A stretch of 64,000 bases of DNA from Struthio camelus (lineage: Eukaryota; Chordata; Aves; Struthioniformes; Struthionidae). The notes below the pieces were generated by a model. That model did not search any database, was not told the origin of the DNA, and saw only the letters and a list, made by a program, of their open reading frames with translations. Location of the stretch: the NCBI RefSeq assembly GCF_040807025.1, contig NC_090943.1:136969950-137033949 (forward strand), given 5' to 3'. Of the stretch, positions 12,101 to 24,300 are shown one piece after another (the stretch's first letter is position 1; each line of letters starts with the position of its first letter). A program made the translations under genes and the position numbers.

Positions 12101-15016
12101 TTATGCTGTGGAAAAATTGAGAAGGAGGAAGAGGAATTAGTGTAACATCCCACTGATGTTAGGAGAAAGTTCTGAAGATATTTAATAATGTAGGACTTAG
12201 AATCAATTCCCATTTGATGGGAATTCCCCCACTGATGATTAGTTTTTGTCATACCAGTTGATGACATTATTCATTTCATATGTTCTCCATTATAAAGAGC
12301 TTGACTAATACCTCATAATATTTTTATTAAAAAATAATGTACTTTCATAATCACTGTAGGCCAATTTAAGTTTGGGCTGTTCCCAAAAGTGGCTTTGGTT
12401 ATGTCAGCATTTATGTAGTCATCCAGTTAGCAGGGAGCTAGCTGGTCCTGCTGGTACCAGGTCTGGCTATGGCAGCACTGAGATGCAGTGAGAACGTGTG
12501 GTCAGGGGCTGGTGGAAGGGTTTGTTCCACCTTTGAGTAGCAGCTGGCATGTAGCTTAAAGCCTTTATTAAAATTATAGGGATGTGGCATTTGCACAAGC
12601 TATTAAACCTCTATAATTTCCTCAAAGAGTGGAGGTGCGTTCATTTACAAGATCAGTTTCCCCCAAAATTATGATGAGTAGCGTCAGTTACATTGATCCC
12701 ATACCAGCTTTTCAGTTATCTTGCTGGTGATTTATCTGTGCGCTGAGACGTGCAGCCTGTTACCTGCATTTGGGGACTTTGGCTACATCTCTGCCAGTCT
12801 TTGGGACTTTCCCCAGTCTTTCAAGAGTTATTAAAAATGAGCGTCAGGAGGCTAGAGGGAATTTCACCTGGCTTTTTAAAGAATGTTAAATATAAGATAT
12901 CTGAACATGTTGGTAGATTATAGGATGCCTTGATTACCAGCTTCCAGTCAGTGATCAATACATTGTCATTAATCCCCCCTTCACATAGGGGTTTGAAATA
13001 TTTACCTTATTATGGGTACATTTATTATGCGTGTGGAAATCTTATCTGAAATTGTTAGAAATTCTGAGTTTTGCTACGGGGTGTACTATGTGTTCCAAGC
13101 CTCCATAACGATGCAAAATCCACTCCTTTCCTTCTCCTTACGTTGCAGGATGAACGAGTTACTCTTAAGCACGAATGCTGTTTTTCTGATTCAGTAGCCT
13201 GAGGCAAGCCCTTAGCATTGCCTTCTCCTAGGTTCTGTCAGCAGAAGCAAGCTTCACAAGCGTTCAGGATTTGTAATTCTTACTGTTCTCAGTAACTTTA
13301 AACAATTAATCACTTCTTTAATAGAGAGTAGTGCCACACCATCAACTTCATCCTTCTTAAACATCTTGTAAGCAGAGATTTTAATATCCAACTAATACAG
13401 ACTATTCCTTTTGTTTCATTCATGATAGAGTCTCTTTTCAGTGAGAATTTCTACATCCTCTTATATCTTAGTCCAGCACCTGTAATCAGTATGCAAACAA
13501 TTATGTATTCATTCTCATGATGTCTTCGCTGCATTGGTTTCATTTGTTTGTTGCCTGCTGACCCTGATTTTATACAACCATTGCTTCCTTTGCACTCCTA
13601 GTTTAATATCCTTCCAGCTATTGCATTTGGTTTCTTTGGACTGGAAGCCATCCTGTCTGCACAGCCATTCTGTGCCTTTGAAAGCCGAGACAGTGTTCTG
13701 TGGTACCTGAGTGGACCTTTATACCAGTTCACCTCTGATATTCTATACAGGGCTTACTAAAGAAAAATAAAAAGACAGGAATTAGAGTTGTTAGTGAATA
13801 ATAGATTTGCTTGTATATGTATGTCAAATATACTCATAAAGTCTGTTTGGACTTGCTGTACTTCAAATTCTTGGCACTGTGGCAGTTGTGATTTGTTTGT
13901 TGTCCGTACTTGTTCTGGTGTTGGATCAGAAAAATGTACTTGTTGAGCAAGCATTGACCTGAGTGAGCCAAGTAAAAGCTGCATTTAGTTATGGATTAAC
14001 GTATATGATTGTAGTGTTTAAATCTCTGGTTAATGTGCTTAAGAATCCTAAAATAAGCAAGAGATACTGGATTTCCACTGCATTATAGAGACACTATTAC
14101 TTGCTGTAAAGCGGATAGAGTCAGGTACTGAGAACAGACAAAGTAGCTGCATAGGTGGCAAAAATATCTCTAGGCCCATGGAGCCTAATTGGCCTGGAAA
14201 GTCTGAAGGAAGGGTGTGTGTTTGCGAGTGTGTGGCTGAGTCAGTGGGGGTGTAGAGCTTCCCTTCAGGAGGCTGCCGGCAGTAGCAAATGCTATCCCAA
14301 CCACCTCTAGCCCTCTGGATGGAGCAGCAGCTATTCAGATTTTTGCCATTTGGCTCATCATCTAGTTCAGTTGCTCACTCTTTTGTTCATTTCCCTCACT
14401 TCCTGCTAGCTACCAAATTGAGGGGAACGAGAAACCTAGTTTGGACTCTCTGAAGAGGATCAGCAGAGCCAAGAGCTTTGGTATCGGTGTTTCTGGCTGA
14501 CTGCTGAAGATATTTATTGCTTAACGTTCTTCTGAGTTCCTAACAAGGAAGGCAAACCTAAACAGAAAACTCTTACTGTTACGTAGTTTTGATAGTGAAT
14601 GTGTCCCATTTAGCATGAATTTTTAGTTTTCCTCTAGAATCCTCACAAAGCCTAACCTAAAATGTATTCAAATCCCCAATGTTCAATTGCCTTTCTGGTC
14701 TGCTGGGAAGAAACATGTTCCAAGCTGTGTAGCCTACTTTCGTTGTTCCCTGTGGTACTTTTGGACTCTACTGCTTGTTCTCTGAGTACCTATTGTCTTG
14801 CTGTGTAGAACAGATCCATAAATATTTATGGTAATCTAATCGGCCTTCATAGGCAATAGTGGATAGCAATCGCCAGTGGCTATCTTAGCATGACAGAGAG
14901 GGGTAAAATGCTACAGCAAAATAACCGCTAGGTATATTTACAGTGAAGGTCTTTTCTAAAACAAGTAGCTTCCAGAATCATAGAAATTAGCTCTGTTTTT
15001 GTTCTCTTTCCTGCAG
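8832..15016 (+). other. first (5'UTR) intron of TMEM68 copy 1
   Basis: A predicted 6.2 kb intron between the CpG-island exon and the exon carrying the start codon. It contains the downstream shoulder of the CpG island and one CR1 3' fragment at about 9955-10070. A frame that stays open across 8694-9422 reads through the predicted splice donor and shows no domain, so I do not regard it as a gene. I recognise nothing else in it. Confidence 0.5.
9955..10070 (+). mobile_element. CR1 LINE 3'-end fragment
   Basis: Sense-orientation CR1 3' terminus. It has the 'gtggtccagggcaatgtgct' block, then 'gttggactagatgatctcc', 'aggtcccttccaacc' and the 'attctatgat' tail repeat. It is well conserved but only about 115 bp long, so heavily 5'-truncated. 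It lies in the first intron of TMEM68 copy 1, in the same orientation as the gene. Confidence 0.88.
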
Positions 15017-15347
15017 GACATGATAGGTAGAACAGAATCCTGTGCTTCAGGACAGATACCTATGGCCTACGTGAGCTGCCTTGCTTACATGCTGGAAGAA
15101 TGGACTGGTGTGGAGTACCTGGAGAAATATTTTTTTCATATGGTCATCTTCTCACTGATGATGAGTGCAATACTAGTTTTTTTTATAGTTCCTTTAACAA
15201 TCCTCTTTTTCATTTACCTTACTAATATTTTGCTTTTAATATATCAGAGGAACAGTGAGGTAAAAGCAGATCCCTTGAGTGATGTTTGGGATAATGCAAG
15301 AAAAGCTGTTGCAAGCTTCTGGGATATATATGCAAGAATATGGCATG
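15017..15347 (+). CDS. TMEM68: TMEM68 copy 1, coding exon 1 (N-terminus and membrane hairpin)
   Basis: Acceptor ctgcag at 15011-15016, ATG at 15020, donor g|gtaagt after 15347. It encodes residues 1-109 plus one base of Gly110. It opens with a Cys-containing N-terminus and EEWTGVEYLEKY, then the hydrophobic hairpin at 41-75, then WDNARK...ARIWH. This is the least conserved exon between the two copies (48 of 109 residues identical by hand count). The following intron (15348-16971) holds nothing I recognise. Confidence 0.92.
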
Positions 15348-18300
15348 GTAAGTATGGCATGACGGTTTGAAGGTTTGAATTGCAGTGGACAGTAAATATA
15401 CCTAAGTTTTAATTTTAGATTTCTTCCAAATGAGTGCGAGTAAATGATATATGTTGTACTTCCTGTGGCATAGATTGCGGATTTTCTGCCCCAAAGACTG
15501 ACTGCAGTTTAGAACAGACAGAATGAAAGGGAGAAATGAGACTATATAGGGTACATTTCTGTGAGTAGACAGATGCCCTTCTCTGTTTATGGTATCAGAG
15601 TAGACTGTAGTGTTCGTGTTAGTTCTAGTCACTTACTTGCAGGGCAGGATTATGATTTCTTTTTGTGTTTTAGTAGCTGTTCATAACCCACTTAAATGAA
15701 CAATCAAAACAAAACAACTAACTGGACAAGTAATTAGTGTATTTTTAGTTGGAGAAAACTACTCTGTTATGACAGCTTAAAATAACTTCAAGGGCTGTAT
15801 GGAAAAGAAAATAATTAGCACATTTAAATTTATACTATAGCAGAATTTAAAAGTAATCTGATTATTCAGTGTCATTATACGCAACCTTCAGGCACCTCAG
15901 CACACCCTGCTGCCTAGGAAAATCCTTAGCCCCAAGCTATGTACTCATTCTTCCCACAGGTGTAGTTTTAAATCTATAAGCAGGACTTAATTTTGCTGCC
16001 CTAATGATGAAGAATAAAATGTTATTCTCTGTGTTGTTACCCTTCCTCAGAGCTTTTTCCCTTAATCTTTGAACCTCCTGCAGTATAAAACCTTCTCCGG
16101 CTCTTCCTCAGACTCTGCCTGCTCCCTCTCTGGCCATCTCACTAAACAGCTCATGGCAGGAGTTGTAGCAGGGTTGGAGATGAAGGCAGGCAAGGTGAAA
16201 TCGAGTGCTTAGTTGGTAAGAGCTGTGGCTTTCCCAAGCCTTTGTATACGTTAGCCTACTATGCCTATGCCTACAGTTTAGCTCAAACGTAGGAAGAGCC
16301 AGGAAAGGGATTTATAGAAGTCTGCGCCTGTCAGGAAATTTTTTCCTTTGTGAAATGAAATGCACATAACTGCCATGTGGAGCAAATCTGCCTTTGGGAT
16401 TGTAATGGATTCTGCTTTGGACTTAAACACATAAACTAGGGCAACTTTTTTCTTCTGTAAAATCTGAATGGCAGGGTCCCCAGCCCAACTCTTCCTAATT
16501 TGAACACTTACATAGAAGGCCACTCATTCCCAACTTTCATTCTGTCTGGCACAGATTGGAGATTAATACTGCCTATTTTAGGAAGGCATCCAGTTAGGTT
16601 ATTTTTCTCTCATTCTCGTGATGAAGCTGTTTCATACTAGTGTACTGATTTTTTTTTAAATTACATTTTGGACCAGGAAAAGTTACAATAGGCAATAATT
16701 AACTTAGTCTACTCACTTGGTGAAAGTGTCAGGTTCAAATCTGATCTAGAGATTTAACCGGAACACAGATTACCCTACTAGGTAGGACATTCTGTGGTGT
16801 TTGAGGGGCCTTTTCTTTGCTATTGACCAAAGGGTGCCTCTAGAACTTAATTCTTTTAAAAGCTACTCCTTAGGCTCTTACAGCTCTCTCTGAAAGGCAT
16901 TCAGTAAAGGCTTTAATTCCCAGATAATTTAAAACAAACATTGTCATTGTATTACTTTCCATCCCATACAGGTTATGAGCTTCATGGTGTGGAAAACCTA
17001 CCAGAAGGACCAGGCATTCTTGTATATTACCACGGAGCTATTCCTATAGACTACCTTTACTTTTTATCAAGGCTCTTTCTCTGGAAGAAAAGACTTTGTC
17101 TGTCAGTAGCTGACCATTTTGTCTTTCGTTTACCAGGTAAGAACATGTTCTCTTGTATTTAAGCGTTCTGAATTCATTCTGCCTATTGCTGGTTTTGGTG
17201 AAATTAATAACTATTACAGTCTGAAGAGAGCTTTTAAGCAAAAAGATAGGGGGTAGGCTGGTAAATGCAGAAGAGTCAATGAGGTAGAATATCCTTTCTT
17301 TGAAGTGAAAGCTCATAAAGACGCTGGCAGCTCCTCCAAAAACAACAAACAGACATTATATAATTCCTTTGGGATGAAATTTCGTGACTAAACGGAAAGT
17401 GTAGGATAGGACTATGTTACTGACCTCATGCTGGCTGGTCAGCAGTGGATTATGAGAGCAGAAAAGCCTGGTAAATGGAGAGACATTAATTACTTAACTG
17501 CTTTTTAGACTGACTAGATACTGCAGCGGGGCATGACATCAAATCTAAATTTTTGAACAAAGCAAATGAGTCTTCTTTGAACAACTAGTCAAAAAATCCA
17601 CTAAAAGAGAAGCAGTTACAGATTTAGCCCTGAGCAGGGCGCAAAAACTTGTTTCAAGATTTTACTGTTGAAGAGCAGCTCTGTAATACGGATTACCACA
17701 ACATACTCAGATTCAACATATTATAGACTGAGAAATAAATAAATAATTGCTTTATAAAAGGGAGAAAATGTAGAAGAGCAAGCTTCATTTATTTTTAGAA
17801 AAACAAAGCATAAGGAAGAAGCAGCCAGAACTTTTCTCATCTCAAAAGAGGCTGCAAAGTAGAAAAGATAACAAAAAAAAAACAAAAAACAAGGATGATC
17901 AGAGGCATGGAATGACTTCCCCTGAGGAGGAAATATAGGACAGAAGTCTTGCATGATTGAGGGATATAAAATTCTGAGTTAATGCAAGAGGTGAATAAGA
18001 AGTGATAAGTCTGTCTTGTAGTAATTTCATGTGATGTATTGTAGTTCTTAACAGGCAAAAATATTAAAGCCAAGCAAAGGAAGTACGTTTTCACCTAATA
18101 AGGCTATGACATTCATAGTGACAGGACAAAAAATATAGATGAGTTCACAAAAGGATTAAATAAAGTCAAAATCTATCTTTGATTAAAAAAAATCTATCAA
18201 ATAAGACACACTGAATAGGATTAAGTAAGATGCAGTGACAAGATTCATCGCTGTTTTTGAAATTGTCCTGTTAAATTCTGCCATTCTTGCACCTTAAGAG

Positions 18301-21300
18301 TCATAGAACTGCCCAGTTTGACGATCTCAAGTAGTTTGCAATTTAACTGCGTAAAACTCAGCATAAAATGTTAAATGTGACATTTTAAAAGAATGCTAAA
18401 AATACATGCTTTACAGGCACTTATTTTTATAGTAATATTTATTGTACTTAAATTTTGTATTTGTTTTGTATTAAAAACATTTAAAAGAAAGGCGGGATGA
18501 ATAGATGTTAATTTCCAGATTTCCAGCTTTGAGGCACTAGTTTCTATTGCATGGCTGGTGTTTTGATAATTATGGCAAATAGCATACATAGACATTGGCT
18601 TATGGAGATGCTCTTGCTAAACTGGTTCATCCTGATAATGTTTGGGCAAAAATATTGTCCCACATTTGCCACTTTGCCAATATTTACTCTGTAGGTGGTT
18701 TATTGACTCCATACAAATTTGCCTTACTTCAAATATATAGCCATGAGATTTTCCTTAAGCTGTAATCTTGTTGTTACATGGAAACAATATTTATGATTTA
18801 AGTGTTACAATAATATGTATTTGCTATTTATTTATTATAGGACTTAAATTATTATTGAGAGTGACTGGTATTATGCCAGGTACAAGGGAGGAATGTCTTA
18901 GCGCACTGAAGAATGGACACTTGGTGTCTGTCTCACCTGGTGGCGTTAGAGAAGCACTCTTCAGTGATGAAAGTTATCAACTGATGTGGGGAAACCGAAA
19001 AGGCTTTGCTCAGGTGGCTATAGATGCAAAAGTGGTGAGTAATATATGTTACCATCCCAGTTTATGCTTGTTGCATGTATGTTTCAGTATAAAATGCAGT
19101 TTAAGAGAGTTTGCTGGGAAATCTTCTAGACAGAAGAAAAAGGTTTGAGAGTAAAGATTTCTTTTCCTCTTCTCCTATCTTCCTCAAGTATAGCAATCTA
19201 CAGGCAGCAAAGGTTTTATGGAAGTATATAGCTTTTTCTTGACTGTTGCAAAGCTTCCCTCTCTATGGTTCCATCTTGGATGAGTCTGCCTGGTTCCTGC
19301 TGTCGTCAGATGAAAAAATATTACTCTCAGGCAGGCATCTAATTTCTTGTCTTGACCACATTTCACAAACTTATGTTGTGGTCCTTCTCAATATTACTGT
19401 AATATTTGATTCTTTTTTCTCATCTTACTAGACTACTAAAATATGTTTCTCTTATTTTTCCTTCTACACGTTAGTCATTTCCTTATGGATTTTTAATGCA
19501 TTGTCCTTATTTTTCTTTCTTCCCACTCTGTTCTATGAAAGTCCAGGATTTTGTCCTTACCCTTGCTCTTCTTCATGTTTGTGAAAGAGTCCATCAACTA
19601 GCGCAAGGTGTGTCTAAATCAGTGTTTCGGTTTGGATCAGGAATGCTTTCTTGGAGCAGTTTTCCCATCTCCTCCACTTACAATGCTTTCAGGAACATCA
19701 TAGTATGGTTTCAGCGTACATGAACTGCAGTCCTCTTGGCCAAAACTACAGCAGAAGCACTCCAGGTGTGCAACATAATACTCTCAAGCTGCAAGTGGGC
19801 ATTCAGTTGATGGTACCAGACTACAGTTAGTTCTAAGTACAAACAGAACGCTGAAATGTGTCCAGTGTTGATGTTAGATCCTCAGCATCGTCTGTTTTCC
19901 TCTACAGATATGCCTCTATTGGTTTGCACTTTTTGCTAATGAACACATGGCCACAATTTCAGTTACGTTTTCCATGTGGATGATTATCTACAAATACAAA
20001 CTTTTACCACTGCGTCTGACTCCCTCCATATAATTCCACACATGAGATTGTTTCTCTGATGCAGTCTCTGGGAAATAATTTTATTTTGGATGGTATAGAT
20101 CTGAAACAGTAACTCTGTAACTCCCTATCTTAATTGCCACTTCCCATCTTCATCGTCATAACTAGGGCACAACTTTGTCTTGGATTAGGCTTAGCACACC
20201 TAGCACTCTTTGTGTGGAACATTACTAACATGCATGCAGGCTTTATCTCTTCTGCCATGAGTGTTTTGCTGCTGCTTTCCCAAGAATTGCAAAATTAGGA
20301 TTTTTATTCTCGTGAATATCTAATCCACTGCGGCGCTCTTCTTTGGCCTTCCAAGTTAATATAACCCTTTTCAGGCTATGTAAGAGTATCTGTCCTGCGA
20401 GTTGAGTTCTTCACATGAAATTTCTCACTACCCCTTTCAGTTTTTTATGTAGCTATTTCTCTTTCTTATTTCCTCTCACTTGTTGCTTGCTAAACTTTGC
20501 TTTGGTCCCTTTCTCCAAAGCTCCTACTGCATAGTGCCCAGGATTGCAAAATATATGCTTCAGGTTAATATTTCTTCATAACTGTCTGCCTTTGAAATCT
20601 TGTAGGGAGATAACAAAACAGTAGAATAAATTTAGGGGATTATCAAGTGGATAAAGTATTTTTAGCCTGGAAGACCTATTCCCAGCTCTTTGTCTGTCTT
20701 GCTGTCTGGTCTTGTAACCATTGGGAATTTTGTACTTCTGTTCCCTCTCCCTTCCTTTTTCTCAAAAGTGAGGGCTGTTAGTCACAATACTTGATACAGT
20801 GCGAGGGCTTGTACACCACCACTACTAGGAAAATAGGAGACTCTGAATAGAATAAACCCAGTCAAATTTGGATGTGCATTTGGAATTGCCTTATAATCTT
20901 TCCTTTTCTGTATTGGTATATAATAGTATACTTGGCTACTTTGCATGCAGCTTGAGTGATTTTTAGTAACTTCATTTTCCTGTTTGTCTAGTAAGCTACC
21001 TCAAACGTTGGAACAATTTTTTGCCAGATGTTTTCACTTCGCTTGGAACCTTATGGTATAATTCTACAGTTATGTGTTTTTTTTAAAAATAAAAATCGAA
21101 TTTAAAAAATCGAAATGCCCTCAACATAGGGTGCCACCCTTGATTAAAAAAAAAATCAGAAAATTCTTGCTAGAAATCCTGATCCTTACAATCTTACATA
21201 ATTTAAAAGCGTGTGGAAACAGCTGAATAGTAGTCCTTAAAATTCCTAGCACCTTCTTTTGAAAGGTGTTTTTTGGTTTAATGAATTGGATATTCATCAA

Positions 21301-24300
21301 AAATAAAATCTGTGAAGTGTGAAAGGTTCTTGTGGTGGTTTGTATTAGCCTGTCTGGTAAAACAGACACTATGTAGGACTATTACTTGGAGGGCGCAGAG
21401 GGGACTATCTTCTTTGACACCTACTAGCCTGAGCTCACCTTTACAGTGTGTCTTGCTCTCGTATCACTCCCCTTTGACTGAATACACTCATTCAGGTGTC
21501 TGTTCTCTTCTGATCAGGAAGTCTGTCTGGATTTCACTATGGTGGGCATCACTGTAACTACCTTACAGGCTCCACTGAATTTGGCAGGCTCCAACAGCCA
21601 AGAGGTTACTGAATAGCCGATAGCTCTTCTCTCTCTGCCTGTCCCAGATACCTTGCTGAAACAGCTATTAGACTGAAGTTCTGTATTTTTCTGTCAGCAT
21701 GATCATGGTAGCAATGATATTTTCAGAAAAAAGAAAGTTCCCCCTGTTAGTTTTTGTTTTGCTGTGAGAGATTTATGTGGTTACCTCTTAAAACACCAGA
21801 GATGAAAAAAGTGATTCCGATCGCACTTGCATTATTGGAACTGTCCTTGAGTCAGACACAAGGATTTAAGCATCTGTCTGCCCACAGATAATTAGTTGCT
21901 TGTCTTGTGTGCCATTCTGCATCCCAGTATAGTGATATCAGGGTTAGCTCCACTAGCAACAGCAGTTCATTTGCATAGGCGAATACATACTCCATTCTCC
22001 ATGTGGCCTTCCATGCTGTAACTGCTACACTGCTCATCCTGTAAGAAGTTACTGGGAAAAGTTACAAGAGCAGTTCTGAGAGCAGAAACTGGAACCTGGT
22101 ACTTGCGCCTCCCAGCTAATTTTTCTAACAGGACAGCAGATCTGGTTGCATGTATGTGCTCATTTAATCTCTTCCCTTCTCTCGCACCCCAGAATGAACT
22201 TTTTCACTATGCTGTAGCAGGCAATACATGCCATAAGGACATGGGAGCTGTAGATTTGAACATTTTGAGGATGAGGAGGGACTTAGCGGTATGATGACAT
22301 GTATTTTGCATAGTGGGCAAATGCTGTTTGTTCTACTATAGATAAAGATGCAGTGTTAAGTGTGCTGTAAAAGAAGAGTTCTGCTTTGTTTCTTTTTGCA
22401 GTAAAAGATGAGGGGATGAAGGAGCAGCTGAAGATGCTTATCATCCATTTGTGATATAGATGGACAAAGATGCGTCTGCTTGCTGTTCTATTCGAGTCGG
22501 ACACCCAATTTACGGAAGGAAATGGGGCTTATGCCTGACTCTCAGCTCCAGTCCCTGTGTTTGGCCCTAGAAGGCCAAAAGAGAGCAGGTGGCAGTTAAT
22601 TGTGTGAGAGCGGTATTATTTCCCCAAGTCTTCGAATATTGTGGCACAATATTGAATCTTTTTAGATAAAATATTGCAAATGGGGAAAAAAAATTAAAAG
22701 CAATGGAAACTATCAAAATGCTCTCTTAAAAAAAGCCTTCCCTTGGGACGTTACTGGTTTTAAGTTTTAGTTACTTTTAAAAACAACCAGATGTTAGCTT
22801 TCTAAAGACAGTGTAATAGAGGATAGTATTTGCAATGCTTAAGTTTCTTTGTGAAGGTTGAAATAATTTCCTAGTGTTTCAGTGATCACGTCCTTGGGAC
22901 CTCCCCATGAAAGGCGTTTATCAAGTGGTGTATCTTTTCTTCAAAATTAACCTTTACATTTAAAAAATAAATAATTTTGATGTTTTGATTAGCTCTGCTC
23001 AATGTCTTCCCCCAAAATAAACACACAAATATATTTCATATATGTGTGAATGAATGAACAGCAGACTTACTGGTGAAAACACAGCATTAATATTTGTTCT
23101 CTCTGTTCTAAATAATATCTGCCATCAGCAGAATATCAATTATGTGAGGTGTAGAAACTTCGCAGGCTTATATGCGTCACCTATATCAGTGTGAAAATCT
23201 ACATTTGACAGCTCCATGCCAAATGTGATGATTCTTAACAAATCTGCAAAATTTGAATTGCTCATTTAAATTCTTTCTGATTGTTGCACAGAGGACATCT
23301 AATTACCATTGTTCATCATGGCAGAAATAATGCTTCATTGCAATTCAGTATATTTTACTTGATTCTTTTTTTACATTCGGGAGATGAACTAGAATTTTTG
23401 TGGAAACATACCAGTTTCACTGATGCTGTCTTTAGGTAAGAATTCTGAAGTCCAAGATGGGCTTTCAGAATGGGAAGACTGAAAACTCAAAACAAATTGC
23501 TGATGAAGGCATTTAATTCCAGTGTGAAGAAGCTTACTGATTCCTAGTCTTGGTTAAGCAGAATAGAGACTTGAGCCTCTGTAGAGGCACCTGAGATGTG
23601 GAAAACAATCAGCAAACTACTGGCTGTTGGCAAATGGCACGCTATCTCCCCTTCCAGCCACGCCTAAGAAAAATGTTTAGTGTGTGTATTTGTCCCAAAC
23701 TGAAATATGAATGTTAATAATCCATTAGAATTTTGGAACTTCCAGTGCAGAATTGTAAGATAAGTTCAAAGTATTAAGTTCAAAGTAAACTCCTATTGCA
23801 GGGCAACTTACTAAGCTGTCAGCATTTCAGTGATAAGAAAGTTCCATGTTTGCTATCTAACCAACCAGTAATTATCCTCTATATTCAAGTAATTTTCTCA
23901 ACTGCATTATCAGGCACTAAAACATAAATTCAAACATGGTATAACATTTTCACCTTTTTATTTTTCTTGATTCCGTAGCCCATCATTCCGATGTATACTC
24001 AAAATGTCCGGGAAGGATATAGGATGTTTAAAGAAAGAAGTAAGAACTTTAAAATATATTTTAAGGATTTGGAATGCTTTCTTCACTTTTCTCTCAAAAA
24101 GGTTTTTCTTTTCAGAATTTTGCTTACACTGGATTCTTTAACATGCCTGCTGTGGGTCAGAGGTATCTCAAATATTGAACTATCTAGCAAGTGTGTAACT
24201 AGTGTGTGCTCTATGATTTGGTTCTTTAATGCAGTCTCATTTCAGTAATCTATTAATTCTGTCATCCTTTGTTTTGGTGGGCAGTTATTTAAATCTTAAC